Counted from the stretch's first letter, positions 47,956 through 61,451 are shown. The stretch: 64,000 bases of DNA from Carex sylvatica (GCA_964058845.1 CAXKVR010000138.1:186001-250000), one strand, 5' to 3'. The notes: generated from the sequence alone by a model not told the origin. Numbers and translations are program-made.

Positions 47956-48255
47956 AGGAGAAACAGTGGGGCCCACGATACCTCCTGGCTCCTGTAGATT
48001 TATGTAAAGCGCACCAACGCCAACCACAAATAATGAGCACAGAAATCAGAAACCGGGGCAGAAAATAGTGGAGACTCGGGAGAGGAGAAAAAAGGGAGAA
48101 AAATGAGAAGAGCGCGAGGGCGAGGGCGAGAAGGCAGATAGAGGTAAACAATATAATCATCGTGAGGAGACGAGATAAGCTGCACACCTGAATCTGTGGT
48201 GGGCCCTGGGGCAACCGGAGTGGAGAAAGTGGGGTTGAGATCGGAGGGGTGGGGG

Positions 48256-50843
48256 ATGGGGATGGGGATGGGAATAGGAGGGATAGGGATAGAGGATGCT
48301 GTGCTGATAAAGGTGGCAAAGAGAGAAGGAGAGCCCAGCGTCATCACCGTCAACTGCCCCGATAAGACCGGACTCGGATGCGACGTCTGTCGCACCATTC
48401 TCGAATTTGGGCTTTGCATCTCTCGCGGAGGTAATTCTTTCAATTTAGCCCTTCTTTTTTTGTTCTATTTTTTTTCTTAAGAGCTTTCTGATTGCTGGAA
48501 TTTTGGTATGCCGACTCTGGTATTGTTAACATCTCAGCTGTTAAAACAAGGAGTCTGGAACGTATTTTTAAATATATGTTTTGTGTTAGGTTCTGATTTT
48601 ACTCCTTAGAATAAGCTTAATGATTCAATCAGGCTCTGATTTTTTTATTAATTTTTTTTTCAAAAAACAATTAGTAAAGTTGTACTGGAAAAAAAAAAAA
48701 AAGGGTAGAAATTAATAATACCGTTGTTTTATTGTCAAAAAAAATTTAAATCAAAATCAAAACAATTGAGCTTGTAATACTTTAAACTGATTCTGTTGTA
48801 TCTTTGGCAGATGTGTCGACTGATGGGCAGTGGTGCTACTTGGTGTATTGGGTTCTTCCTTGCCCGAATTCCGTGACCATCCAGTGGACAAACCTGCAGA
48901 ACCGGCTCCTGTCTCTATGCCCGACTTTTGCTATTCCATTCTATCCCGATCTAAGTCGGCCTAGGGTTCCTCAATTCTACCTTCTCAACCTTTTCTCTAC
49001 AGATCGAAAAGGATTACTCCATGGTAACATTATATATTTTAATTTCCTCCTATATTGGTTATAGAATACAGTATTTTTTTTTCATTTTCAAAACATTAAT
49101 TTTCCCTTTCGGATGTAGATGTAACTCGCGTTCTATCTGAGCTGGAATTGCTAATTCACAGGGTAAAGGTCTCTACTACTCCCGATGGCAGAGTAGTCGA
49201 CCTCTTCTTTATTACAGATGAATTGTAAGTTTTGTAACAACTACACTTGATATATATTATCCACATGAATTCACTGCCTTCAAACGATGATTTCTTATTC
49301 TTTGGTCTGATAACAGGGAACAATTGCATACAAAAAAAAGACAGGAAGAGACGTGTGAGAAAATAACAGATACTCTGGGCTCAACTGTCAGTTGTGAAAT
49401 AATGATGGCAGAGGGGTTCAAGCAGGGTTTCTCTTCTCTCTGCTCAGTAGTAGTTGAGCAATTGTTTAAATCTGAGTTGTCAGAATCTGACCTTTGTTTT
49501 CTCTCGCTCAGCCCTGATATGAGAAATCTAAAGAAGGCTAATGTTAGCTTTGACAATTCTTTGAGCCAGGCACACACTCTCCTTCAGATAAATTGTGTCG
49601 ACCAGAAGGGACTTCTGTATGATATTTTGAGAACTACAAAGGACTGCAATATTCAGGTAATCTTTTTCTACTTTGAAATATTTGAAATACTACCTACTCT
49701 TTTGAACTGCTATAATATAAATCGACAATTGGAAATTTTAAAAAGTTAAAAGAAGCTTTACTATTTTTGTTTTCTCTTTGGAAAAAAATTTACCTATGTG
49801 ATTTTAATTTGAAAAAGTCAACTCTTTGGCAAGTAGGGATTGGCAAACTTCACTCTTTAATGATTCACACAGTTGTCTTTATTGATAGCATAAAAATGAG
49901 AAATAAAGAACAATGAACCTGAGAATTTCAATATGTGCTACTAAATAATTCTCAAAAATTGGTTGCGATTTATAAGCCAAAAATGTTCGCACCCATTGTT
50001 TGCGATTACAATTCCTGAAAAAAAAAAAATACTCGGTGTTCCTTTCCCTGCTTTTGTTATTTTCATTTTGTTGAGAACAAAAAAGGTGAACTTGACAACT
50101 TTGTAAATAAAAAATAATAATAGAAGTCGCTCTGTGGATCAAAATTTATACTTGTGTCGCTCATTTTCCTATTAGTTGAAATCCAATGACATAATTAATT
50201 TGACTCTGAAATTCGAAGGTGTTATAAAAACTATTGACATTCACCCTTTGTATTTAGATAAACTATGGAAGAATCATGAAAGACATAAAAGGATTCAGGG
50301 ACGTCGACCTTTTCATTCAACAATTAGACGGGAAGAAGGTTGTAGATGCAGAAAAGCAAGAGTTTCTTGCTTCTCGGCTAAAAGCAGAGATGTTGCATCC
50401 GTTAAGGGTCATGATCGTCAGCCGTGGGCCCGACACCGAGCTACTAGTTGCTAACCCAGTAGAGCTTTGTGGGAAGGGACGACCTCGTGTGTTTTATGAT
50501 GTTACACTTGCCTTAAAGATGCTTGGAATTTGCATATTCTCGGTAATAAATTTTCCTTGAATTTCCCCTATACTAGTTCATATATGATTTTAACAATTAC
50601 TTAAAATATTTTAAATTCTCTGTTTTTTTTTTTTTTTGTATTTTAAACAACCACCGAATTAATTTGCAAAAAAAATCGATTAATTGTTTTTAGGCTGAGA
50701 TAGGCAGACAGATGGCAGCAGAGAGGCAATGGGAAGTCTACAGATTTCTATTAGACGAGAGCCGAGAATTTCCTCTGGCAAATTGCAAGGCCAATAGAAA
50801 TCAGGTTGTGGATAGAGTGAGGAGATCACTAATGGGTTGGTGA
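48256..50843 (+). CDS. ACT-domain repeat protein, ACR9/ACR10-like
   Basis: Six exons (48256-48430, 48811-49023, 49119-49224, 49317-49656, 50258-50542, 50694-50843) join in phase to 422 residues, close to the about 410 of the Arabidopsis ACR9 family. These proteins are built of repeated ACT domains, the fold that binds amino acids in metabolic enzymes, without a catalytic domain; they are regarded as sensors of amino-acid or nitrogen status. Visible blocks in order: PSVITVNCPDKTGLGCD (ACT1), FSTDRKGLLHDVTRVLSELE and STTPDGRVVDLFFITD (ACT2), LLQINCVDQKGLLYDILRTT (ACT3), then RGPDTELLVANPVELCGKGR, PRVFYDVTLALKMLGICIFS and QWEVYRFLLDESREFPLA (ACT4) ending MGW. The ATG at 48256 gives a Gly/Met-rich leader before the first ACT domain; the same frame stays open upstream without another ATG. 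Ligand unknown. Confidence 0.95.
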
Positions 50844-53813
50844 CCTATCTATCTCTCCCTTCCGCTCCCCCAAGTCAAATGGCAAAAAAAGGAAAAAAAG
50901 AAGAAAAAGAAGAAGAAGCTTCACCCCTACTTTGCTCTCTCTCTCTCCCTCTCATTAGCTTCTATTTACATATGTAGCTTGCTCTTCATGTACAGTGCTT
51001 TCGGTTGCCAGATAGGTTTTAATGCAACAGGGCAATTCTGTAGCCCCGGAAAATGTTGTTTATGGCAATTTTATGTTACTTTTAGCATGAAAGTTTGGCG
51101 AACGGCCTCTCTTTTTTAGAAATTAATATTCTAATGCATCCAAAAGTGCATATCTGGTCCAGTATACTTGGCACCTTTTCGGGAGTCCACTATTGTGATT
51201 CGTGAGGCGCATTTATTTTATTTTTTTTAGTGAATTTCCATAAATACATACAATGTAATTACTGAATGTTTGCATGCGCACAGCGCACTACAGTCTACAC
51301 TCTACAGGTCCTAACAAAAAAATAAATAAACTTTCGTGTTATTTTATACAACTTTGGTCCCGTATATATATCCTCGTCAAAAAAAAAAAAAAATAGATGA
51401 ACAAATTCTCTAATCTATGTTAATTTATAATAAGCTAATTCATTCTTCAACTCTTCTGTATTTTGCTTATTATTTTAATATTTATGTAGTAGGTGTTTAT
51501 ATCTGAATTAATTAGTTGGTGCAGGACGTGGCATTCTTTGCACCATTGTTTGTCTGTTCTTTGAGAGTTGCAGTACACTATTTACTATTTAGGGATTGTT
51601 CCGGAAATATACAAATATTGATTAAAAAAAATGATAGTTATAAAAATGTCATAAAAGAGTGACAGAAAAATAACAATTAGAAAAGCAATAGAAGAGAGCT
51701 ATATATCTATAATAGTACTAAACGTGTGTCGGTGTGTGGAAGGTAATATGTTTGTTTTAATGTCTGTATCGAGAGTGATGTAAAGAATTCTGCTCTTACT
51801 TCACATATTAATAAAAATAGTGCTAGATGTGTGTGGTAACTAAATATATATATAGAGTAAGGTTAAAATGCACTATTAATTGATTTTGTATTTCAACTAT
51901 ATCTCACGTCTCTATTTTCGTTTACAAAATTCAAACAGTCAATTCAAACTGCTCAACGTTTTTCTGTACATTTTGCTATCCGTTGCTTTCTTTTGAATGA
52001 TTGAAGGGTGCTTTTCCGGTATGCTTCCGAATAACATTTTCACGTTTTATAAGGTTGCTTGTGCGAAATAGTAAAGAAGTTCGTCGTCAAACAGCCTCTA
52101 TATGAAATAAGAATAGAGGAAATCTGAATTTGAAATTGTAAATTTAAAATTTAGTAGAATCACAAATGATGTCTCAAATCTCATTTTGATTCACTAATAG
52201 TATGTAATCTTGTTTTTAGTTACCAACATCATATTGTATAAAATCATGTAGAGAACTACAAATAAAGCAACGAACTATTAAGCATTTTTATTTGTAGAAA
52301 GTTTCTGCAAACTTCTTAATTTGATAACATCACTACTTGAATTTATGATTTTTGTAAGTGTAGTGATACAACACTCTGATAGTGTCCTTTTATTTCATTC
52401 ATTATTAATTAATGCACGCCAGTTTCATGCAGTCAAATCTTCCTAGTTTTTTTGTCGGTGAAGTGTACAAGGGAGATCGTTTATTGTAAGGCACTTTATA
52501 TATATTTTTTTCCTTCTCTTAATGGTCGTTTTCATGATATCAAGTTGTAAAAGAATGTAAAGTTTGTAACTTATAAATTGGTGGGTAGAAGATATATATA
52601 TATAAACAAGAAAAAATGCACGGAAAAATTAATATAATCATTTTTTGGATAATGACTTGATGAATTCGATTAAGTATATATTGCTGTTCAACAATATTGA
52701 TTGATGTTTTCATGGAGTACTACATATGAAAAATGTTCGTCATGATTAGCTAGTCTTCTTAAGTATCTTAAATTTATTAATATAGTTTAATATAAATTTA
52801 CATTATTTTAGATTTTTTTTTTACTATTCTTTAGACAGAAAATTGATTGATTTAAGGATTATGGACAATCCAATGACAACTATTTCTTTTATCAAAGAAA
52901 ATTAGTAAAAAAAATATATAAAAAAAATTGTTTTTTACAAGATTAATATAAAAAAGCATAATTGTTTTAAAATTATGTCAAGAATAGTTAATTTTTTTTT
53001 TCTTTCAAGATCGGAGTACCGATATTATTACATTCTTCCATTTATTTAGAAGGAAAACAAATTAAATATCTAAAAGGGCCTACATGATATGAGAGAACAT
53101 CTTTTTCACCACGTAATATCAAATGGTCCATTGCCCCCTGGCAAGGATTAGACAAAGAAAGGAGAAGTAAACAAGTAAATGATTATATAGTTGGTCCTTG
53201 GATGCTTCGTCATTAGTTTACTAAAATACGAATAATCTATTATATATAATTATATATATGTAACAATATGAATATTCTGAGGGGACCATTAAACCAGGCG
53301 TGAAATTGTTGAGCAGTCGCTGATCAAATGGAATCTTGTAATGGCCCATTACATGGCTACTGCTACAGTTTAATTTCTTTAATTTGTTAATAATTCGATC
53401 GTTTCTTAATTTATGTTCCTGGTCAGATCAGGCTTACCAGTTCACTGGTTCTAGATTCCAGCACATGGTCTGTAATAAATGCTATTGTATATATAGTAGC
53501 ACTTATTTATTTCTTAGCGCACGATCTGCAATGTTATTGGATAGCATATTTTCTTTTGCTTCTTTTCAAAAGAACCTATCATACTATCATGGAAACAAAT
53601 GCTGGAATCCTCGAGGATTTCAGAAATCCTGAAATTCTCGATACAATTATTTATATGTTTCAGGTCCCATAAATCCTTGAGGATATACTTCAGCAGATTT
53701 AATTCCTACTATCATCTCAGCAAAACGTGATATCCACAGCCGTCGCACTGTGCAATTATCCTCCGGTACTCTTGTTTCGAAAAATTTTAATAGTTATATT
53801 CAAACGTACTCTG

Positions 53814-53844
<31 letters not shown>

Positions 53845-54109
53845 AACCTCAAAATTTAGCAGGAGTGACACACAAATATAGTATGTGTACTCCAAATAAG
53901 ATGAAAGCTAGATTTAGTATGTGTGTCTTCCTTGGTGTAACCAAGCAGACTAGAATGTGTATCTTACTTTTAAGAAAAAAAAAATTCATGTTTTTGTTAT
54001 TCTTCTTTTTAAAGGTTGAACTGAAATTCAAATTTTGTAATTGAGGCAGAGACGGTGGAGAAACGTGAGAATCCTAGTTTCGAGATATCACAATAGAGAA
54101 AAAAGACAT
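50844..54109. other. ACR 3' region and AT-rich spacer
   Basis: About 200-400 bases of 3' untranslated region, then no gene. Around 51855-51975 half of a family A-like MITE arm is visible (AGAGTAAGGTTAAAATGCAC, with CAAACAGTCAATTCAAACTG). Around 52790-52960 there is a weak T-rich/A-rich inverted stretch of the same style. A poly-T run of over 20 lies at 53815-53840. Confidence 0.4.
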
Positions 54110-54117
54110 GCAACATG

Positions 54118-54403
54118 CAGAGGCGGAGGTATATGTATATAATGGGGGTCAAATTACTTTCATTTTTATTCAAAAACAAGTAGTTATGTATGTTTTTTTT
54201 ATATTTTTTTATTGTAAAATGCTATGAAAACTTCAAAATGACCCTCATATTTTATATGAAAAGTTTATATTGTTGACCCTTATTCTAAAAGAAAAATTAG
54301 TAATTATATACCATATATAATTTGAGAAACTCTAACATTTCATATTATTTAGAATTATTTAAAAAATTAACCCCTATTAGTCAATTTTCTGCCTCCGCCC
54401 CTA
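54118..54403. mobile_element. hAT MITE, exact 8-bp TSD
   Basis: A 286-bp element flanked by GCAACATG (54110-54117 and 54404-54411). Ends are CAGAGGCGGAGGTATA and CTGCCTCCGCCCCTA, the classic hAT CAGAGGCGGAG terminus. The interior is AT-rich. Confidence 0.88.
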
Positions 54404-54411
54404 GCAACATG

Positions 54412-55178
54412 CATGATCTACGTATCTTGTGGCATTCAGATTAGTTGCGTGTATGTTCAAAGATACACAAATATAATTTGTCTAATTCTTCGTGACATGC
54501 AGATTTAGGAAACGACTACTGTGAATAGTCGGTTACTTTGTAAATAACTTTTTTACTTATATATTTTTTAGTGGGTCTTTCCCACTAAACTTCAAAAAAA
54601 AATGTGCGTCTGTTATATTTCTAGATTTTTGAAAAAAAAACTGATTGGCTACCTTTGAATTTTGAATTTTCATAATACTATTAAAAAATTTGGTACTTTT
54701 GTCATAGTACATGAGATCCAACAATTAAACTAGCTAACAATATATTAAAAGTTCAGTAAAAGAAATTATAAATTGACAAACAGCAGCTAATTGACCAAAA
54801 TATTTAAAAAAAAAAAAAAAAAACTAAACAGTGAAATTTCAAAACAATGCTGATCATTGGAAAAGATCAGGAGATATAATTAGCCAATATGAATTAAGTA
54901 TTTTCATATTAGAAATAAATATATTATCCGTCATATGTCAGAAACAGCAATAGAAAAGTACTTTAGATAGAGACGAGTGCAAATAGTATTTTAGGCGTGC
55001 GATGAAATTTGTGAATAGAAACATTGCCTTTGGCAATTATTATTTAATTTTTTTTTATCCATTGGCGACAACAGCTGGAACTGAGACACATTTAGGTCAT
55101 GCCATATCTACGTTTGTTGCTTCTCAACGTAGGCTTATCATGTCGGATTTTGAATTTGATTTAGGCTTCAAGTCTTTT
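54412..55178. other. AT-rich spacer
   Basis: No gene or element resolved. Poly-A run at 54807-54824. Confidence 0.3.
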
Positions 55179-55187
55179 TATTTTAAG

Positions 55188-55687
55188 GGGGATTTCATGT
55201 ATAACTCTCAAAAAAACTTGGAAATTACGTATTTGCCCATGCATCTAAAATTTATAATATCATATTTATCCTTTCAAAGTTCAAAAACTCACAAATTTAC
55301 CTATTTTATTATTTTTTTTCTATTGAAGCTCATTTTTAAATTTATAAAATATTAATTATATCTTTCATTAAAAAAAAAACTAGTAACGTATTTCAGAAAA
55401 ATATTAGTCTTTTAATTTATCGGTTTTCGAGGGCAAATGGGTCATTCATACTTCTAACGCTTACACAAGCATATACCTAAATGTCACTGTGTAAGAGTCA
55501 AAAGTAAAGAAATGACTCATTTGTCCTAAAAAACCGTTCAATTAGATCAAGACTGATATTTTTTCAGCCATATACTACATTTTTTATTTTTTTTAATGAA
55601 GGATAAAATGGGTACTTCATGAATTCGAAATAAAGTTCCACCTATTTTAAAATTCAAGTTTTTGAGAGGCATACATAAAATTCCACC
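55188..55687. mobile_element. Mutator-like long-IR element, near-exact 9-bp TSD
   Basis: A 500-bp uninterrupted copy of the family seen at 23050 and 46758. Ends GGGGATTTCATGTATAACTC and GCATACATAAAATTCCACC. Flanks TATTTTAAG (55179-55187) and TATTTTAAA (55688-55696) differ in the last base. The same GGGCAAATGGGTCATT landmark occurs in the central part. Confidence 0.8.
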
Positions 55688-55696
55688 TATTTTAAA

Positions 55697-58452
55697 ACTC
55701 AGTGAAGATCTAATTTTCAATGTGTATTCTAGATGAGAGATGGTATTTAAGATGAGTTACCTTAAACGTGATTTCTGTCTTTAACAATCAAGGACATCAG
55801 AAGCTACTAAATTACTAACAGGAGATTCTTCTAAACTTAAATCCATAAGAAACTTTTGCACAAATGTTGATTGATTTGATGAATCTTTTAAATACTAAAT
55901 TTAATAATTTTAGATTTTAGAAAAGGCTGACGGCTAAATCAAGAAAAAGGAACATTTTTTTATTACACTTTACATATATATGTACAAGGGGGATTGAAAT
56001 ATCTTTAATTTTGTTATCTTAATCATATTTTAACACAAATATTCTAAAAAATAAGGACCAAATAAAACCACCAAATGCAATCTATATTACTTCATTTACA
56101 CGCACATAGGAAATTGCGATATTTTAATGTCTTGGTGAGAATCAAGAATTGAAAAATCAATGTCTATAATTTGTTTAAATTGATAATTTTTGTTGCAAAA
56201 TATAGTTGTCAATCAAAATAAAGTCGAGATGTGATAAGATTTTACGTTATAGACAAATGACATAAATATATCCAACTATTTATTCTGATATTTATATTTT
56301 ATATTTTATATTTTGAATTATAAAGGGTTTGAATTATAAAAGGTTTTTAAAACAAAAACATAGTAGAGGAGGCTTCAAATAAAAACAATAGAATCCTCCT
56401 CTTCATGCATGCATATGTGTTAAATGATGTTAAAGTTTGGAAAATTTTCTTTAGCTTAATTACTTGACACTGAACCTGCATGTAGGAGGAAGACACAATT
56501 AATGTCTACATTTGTACACTGTTTTCTTTAAATTGATTTAATGAACCTAATGATATGTTAAATTAAGTTGATTTCTATGCATGTTGACGCTAGAAACATA
56601 TTAAATTAACACTTTTATTTATTTTAGTTTGACAATTAATTATATCGGTTACATTAATATATATATTTTTTCATCCAAATCGTTGACATTCAATTATTAT
56701 AAAAGAGATATTTTAGTTGACAATCATATCGGTTACATTGATATATATTTTCATCCAATGGTTGAGAATTAATTATTTTTAAATCCTGGCGAAATTTTGC
56801 TGGTCTTCACTAAACAGGAGAGCCCCACTGTACTATAATACAACATTTATACAACTAAAAAGAGTAATTAATGTTTGAGGGACTCTCCAGCATCCGTACC
56901 GACAGGAGAAAAGGCGTACCTGTTTGCGCTGGCTGGAACGGTAGAACTGGTGTGGGTTTTTCTGTGAACATTAAATAAAAAAAATTTTAAAAAATGATGA
57001 CGCTTCAAGCAAAACAAAGTACAGTAGCAAACGAGCAATAATTGAGCAGATGTGCCACTGCCAATGCCATCCAATAGAAATCTCCCCTGCTTCTGTCCAC
57101 CTTACGTGGAGTTCGTCGTCTTTTGAATTTTTAAGTTTCTACTTAAAATGTCAAACCATAAACTAAGTGAATCTTTTTTTTCTCTTTTGATTAATACTTT
57201 TATTATGTTTCGATCTCTAATCACTTGTTTTTATCTCTGTCACCGCACGAACTAGACATGTGATCAAATGTCCAGACGGTTCTGTGAATCTTTTCGAGCT
57301 AGAAACGGAGTATTTCATATTGGACGAAATTAATTAGAATTTACACAAATTACTATCTACATGCTCTCAATTTTTAAGTACAACAACTTTAAAACTTTTT
57401 TCTAGCCAATTATGCTACCTTCTCTTTCCAAAACAAATATTTTTATCAATACAACTAATGGGTTACAAACTATCGAATTAACTAATTGAGTCAGTAGGTT
57501 GTCTGGAAGTCAGAAAAAGTTTTTCCAAAATAAACAATCTGATTATACATACATAGATTCATACCCGGTTTTTATAATCCTATCAATTATATTACCTCTA
57601 TTTTTCTTTTTAAATTTTGTAATTTTGTATGATTTTTTCTTTAATTTAGAGTTAAATATTATGGAACTGTAAAATTGATTATTATTCTTCAAAAAAAAAT
57701 TTATATAATTGATCTTATAGTTCAAAAATCTAGGTCCGGACTATACTTAATTTAATTATTACTTGGGTTTACCTATTTGTGCATATAAAATCTAATGATA
57801 AATAAATGAGTAATATGGACCGCAAGGTGGTTTATCTACAAATATTTGGATGGAGTTCCGGGTCCTTTTTTTTTTTTTTTCCACAAGTGTAGGGTCGTAG
57901 TACTCTGTCTCTCTCTGTCTCTCTAACAAGTTGGCTACAATAATTAAGTTAAATAATGGAAACCGTGGTCGGCTTAAAATAGAAAGCGGGACCAATTAAT
58001 TAGTCATTCCCTTTCTATTATGTTGTCGGGTATGAATGACGAACTAGTCATTTTCAGGTGAAATCTCCCATTGTATCATAACCATGCAAACAACATTTGG
58101 AATAGTTGTGAGAGATCGATGCAAACAACATTTGGAATGGTGGACACTAAAAAGTAGTCGTTAATTTGAGGTCATCCATATTGTAAAATAATTAATACTA
58201 TTTTTTTAATAATAAAAAAAAATTAAGAATATTTAATGTTTATATTCAAATTCATATTAGTTAATTAGTTAAAGTGTAAAAATTATTAATGCTTGTTTTT
58301 CTGGATAAAATTTACATAATTACTAATATTTTGTTGATTTTATAGTAAAAAATTGAAATAAATATTATATCTATATGTAAAAATGTGAGAATTAATATTA
58401 TTAGATATCCCAAAATGAATAGCATAGTTATATGTCGAGATATTTCATGCCT
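55697..58452. other. AT-rich spacer
   Basis: About 2.7 kb with no recognised exons. The minus-strand frame 57074-56868 lies in a slightly GC-richer stretch (56860-57110) but has no known motif. Confidence 0.35.
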
Positions 58453-58460
58453 CGAATGAG

Positions 58461-59170
58461 CAATAGCGGATCCAAAGAGAGTCAGGGATAGGCACTTGTC
58501 TATCGGATTCGATTTTTTTTAGATGATATTTTATACGCGGTATGATTTGATGTTTCATTTAGAATAATCATTGATTTGTCAGGAGAAAAAACAGATCCGC
58601 TACTAGGGATCTAAATATATACCGTGGCGTGACTAGTCACGTCGTGACTTGGATCACGTGTTATGCAATGACAAGTCAAATTTATATGTGTTGTGTCATG
58701 CGGTGACCAAATTAGGAAGGATGGTCATGATACGTGAATAGTCACAATATGTTAGTCACGCCTTAACTGTACGTGACGTGTTCAAATGTGACCTATCATG
58801 TTTAACTTTTTTTTTAATATAATTTAAGTTAGTTTATTTAAGATTTGTCATTCGATCAAAATCTAACGATCCTAATTATACGTAATCATGGGTTGTGTCG
58901 TGTCGTGTCGTGACCATATAATTTGCGTGACGTACTGTGTCATGTCAAATTTTAAAAAAACGGTCACATCACATGAATAGTCACGACACGAGACACGTGA
59001 GTTACAGTACGTGACTTGCACACCTGTCGTATCGTGCCGTAATGTATCTGATCGTACTGTGACTTTTTAGATCTCTATCACTACTTCGCTCTGATTCACC
59101 AGGAAAAAAAATATTATACTCTTGTCAATATTTTATACTTATCCTGACTGAAATCTTGAGTCTGCCATTG
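58461..59170. mobile_element. hAT-like MITE split by a second hAT element
   Basis: Outer ends CAATAGCGGATCC and GAGTCTGCCATTG are inverted with mismatches. Flanks CGAATGAG (58453-58460) and CAAATGAG (59171-59178) differ by one base. The host is interrupted at 58604-59077; its own length is about 236 bp. Confidence 0.7.
58604..59077. mobile_element. Nested hAT-like element rich in GTCACG/CGTGAC
   Basis: A 474-bp element with ends TAGGGATCTAAA and TTTTTAGATCTCTA. The motifs CGTGAC, GTCACG and GTGTCGTG occur more than a dozen times near both ends, in both orientations, as expected for hAT subterminal binding sites. The flanks TCCGCTAC and TCACTACT match only partly. Confidence 0.65.
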
Positions 59171-59178
59171 CAAATGAG

Positions 59179-59684
59179 TCAACCAAAATGACTTTGAATT
59201 CGAAATCAAGCTCATGTTAACGAGCCAAAAGTTTAATCGAATAAGTTTAATCAAACACTAGAGCGCTCTGAGCTAATAAAAGTACACAAGAGATCTTATC
59301 ATTATTGGTTTTTATTTTTTGGATACAAATATAAACACAAACACAGATATACTTGACTGATATGAATATAATTTGGATATTAGAAAATAACTTGTTTAAT
59401 TCCAAAACCATTCATTGAACTTATTATGGAGTAATTTTTCGATAGGTCATCATAGACAAATATATATATTAAGAATTCTAATAACAATTCTCGCAGTTTT
59501 ATCATCGCAAAAAATCCCGCACAAACTGTCAAAAAAATTATGGGGGAACCGCTCAGTCATTAATAAGCGTTTCGTAAACTGTTAGTATTTAACTTGAAGC
59601 ATCAAATTGTTTATCTTGAATTTGTAATGTATTAATCTCTATATATCTCTATTTATGAAAAAATAAATTAATTCATCAATTGTC
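59179..59684. other. AT-rich spacer before the repeat array
   Basis: Nothing recognised. Confidence 0.3.
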
Positions 59685-60370
59685 TCCGCACAAAATTTCC
59701 TATTTTTTTGAATCGTCCTCGCACAACTGGAGACCATTAAATAAACAATCCCCTCATAAATACTTGTCAGTTATCTCCGCACAAATTTTTTTTTTTTTTG
59801 ATTGTCCCCGCACAACTGGGGACAATTAAATAAACAATTCCATCACCCAATGATAAATACTTCTCAGACTTAATGATAAATATTTTATGTTACATGGATG
59901 CTACATGGATAAATATTTCTCAAACATAATTGCAACTTTCAGTAAAACATCAATAATAAATACTTCTCAGACATAATAATAAATATTTTATATTACATGG
60001 ATAAATATTTTATGTTACATGGATAAATACTTCTCAGACATAACTGCAACTTTTAGTAAAACATCAATGATAAATACTTCTCAAGCATAATGATAAATAC
60101 TTTATGTTACATGGATAAATACTTTTCAGACATAATTGCAATTCTCAGTAAAATATATGTACGTCAAAGATAATAATAAATACTTCTCATACATAATGAT
60201 AAATACTTGTCAGAACAATGATAAATACTTTATTTAATTTTGTTCTTGAACTTGTCAATAAGTAATGTTTAATCAAATCAAAGTATTATCATGTCAGGGA
60301 CAATGATAAATACTTCTCAGACATAATGATAAATATTTGTCAGAACAATAGTAAATACTTTCTTGAACAT
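59685..60370. repeat. Degenerate tandem array (GATAAATACTTCTCAG units)
   Basis: A duplicated block (CCGCACAACTGGGGACAATT and a close copy near 59723 and 59806) leads into an array in which ATAAATACTTCTCAGACATAAT recurs at about 105-115-bp higher-order spacing (near 59862, 59955, 60069, 60176). It continues with shorter ATAAATACTT-type units to 60370. Confidence 0.85.
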
Positions 60371-60394
60371 TAATAAATAGATAAATAATTAATA

Positions 60395-60575
60395 GCAGAG
60401 ATTGTTATTAAAGGACAATATAATTAATGCAAAAATTATTATTAGAGGACAATATAATTAATGCGGAAATTGTTATTAGATGACAGTATAATTAATGCGA
60501 TAATTGTTATTAAAATGACAGTATAATCAATGCGGTGATTGTTATTAAAGGACAATAATTAATGCAGAAATAAAT
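60395..60575. repeat. About 44-bp tandem repeat, four to five copies
   Basis: Units of the form ATTGTTATTAAAGGACAATA with TAATTAATGC follow one another at about 40-45 base spacing, each with small changes. Confidence 0.85.
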
Positions 60576-61039
60576 GAAAAAATTTAGCGGAATTAATGGA
60601 AAAATAAAAGACAGTTAAGGAAGTTAATTTGGAGAGAGAGAGAGAGGGGGATAAATAGAGGAACAGAAGTGAGAAGAATGATATAATTATTCAAATATTA
60701 AATAAAGTAATAATCGTATCACGTACCCAACATAATTATATCTACATTTCCATATCCTCAATTTAGATATCAAATACGGATTCGAACTAAAAAATAAAAT
60801 AATCTTCCTTTTTCATCTTTGTATGAGGCAAGCTTGAGAAACAATAATTCCAATGTAATTTTCATCTTCAAGAACTTGGAGCTGGCGGGCCGTTTTACTT
60901 GGTTGGGCTAGATAGGCAGATCCATAGAGATGTGAAAGGTCAACCAGGGATTCTGTTTATGTACTGATCGTCTCAATATGATAGAGCATAATTCTGTCAG
61001 CAGAAAAACAATTAAAGAACATCAATTCTTGATCTATAT
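60576..61039. other. Spacer upstream of the SINE and SCPL gene
   Basis: A GA tract (60630-60646) is followed by GGATAAATAGAGG at about 60649, which looks like a TATA region. With the repeats before it, it could be the promoter part of a decayed LTR. No gene body follows. Confidence 0.35.
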
Positions 61040-61290
61040 CTGGGCTGTGGTGGGCTAGAGGCCTTGGACGATATGCCCAATGCCCCTGAGTTCGTATCCC
61101 CTCAGATATTGCAGAGGATTACCCTCACTTTACGGTTTGAGATTAAATCAGCCGGTTTGGGATTCGGGTCACCACAGGGACAGTATTATAGGGATTTGAG
61201 ATTCGTGCCAAGTTAAAAAGAACGGTTCAGATCTAGTAATTGTAAAAGATTCCCTTATCAGGTATTGGAGAGGATGTAATTTCATGCTGC
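61040..61290 (+). mobile_element. tRNA-derived SINE upstream of the SCPL gene
   Basis: The head has an A-box-like GTGGGCTAGAGGCC and a B-box-like GAGTTCGTATCCCC, then the body CACTTTACGGTTTGAGATTA, GTTTGGGATTCGGGTCACC and GATTCGTGCCAAG, ending GGAGAGGATGT. The body is shared with the fragment near 21675. No target duplication was resolved. It ends about 290 bases before the SCPL start codon. Confidence 0.7.
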
Positions 61291-61299
61291 CGCAGACCT

Positions 61300-61451
61300 C
61301 TGAGGTAACAGTAAATGTTATTTTATATTTATACCGTTCGATCAGAATCCGGACCAACCCAGTCCGAGGTGGAATGCACGGGACCCTTTAATATTCGTGC
61401 GGATTCTGATCGGACGGCCCTTCTATAGAGAGAAATATTATGTTACCTCAG
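61300..61451. repeat. 152-bp inverted repeat just upstream of SCPL
   Basis: CTGAGGTAACA (61300) and TGTTACCTCAG (ending 61451) form ends, with GATCAGAATCCG and CGGATTCTGATCGG deeper inside. It may be a small MITE inserted in the SCPL promoter or leader. The bases right of it (GGGGATATGAACTCC) resemble the SINE B-box region in reverse, so an inverted SINE piece is another reading. Confidence 0.55.

Noticed and set aside
47903..48443. Minus-strand Ser/Pro-rich frames
   Set aside because: Shadows of the purine-rich ACR leader and first exon on the opposite strand.
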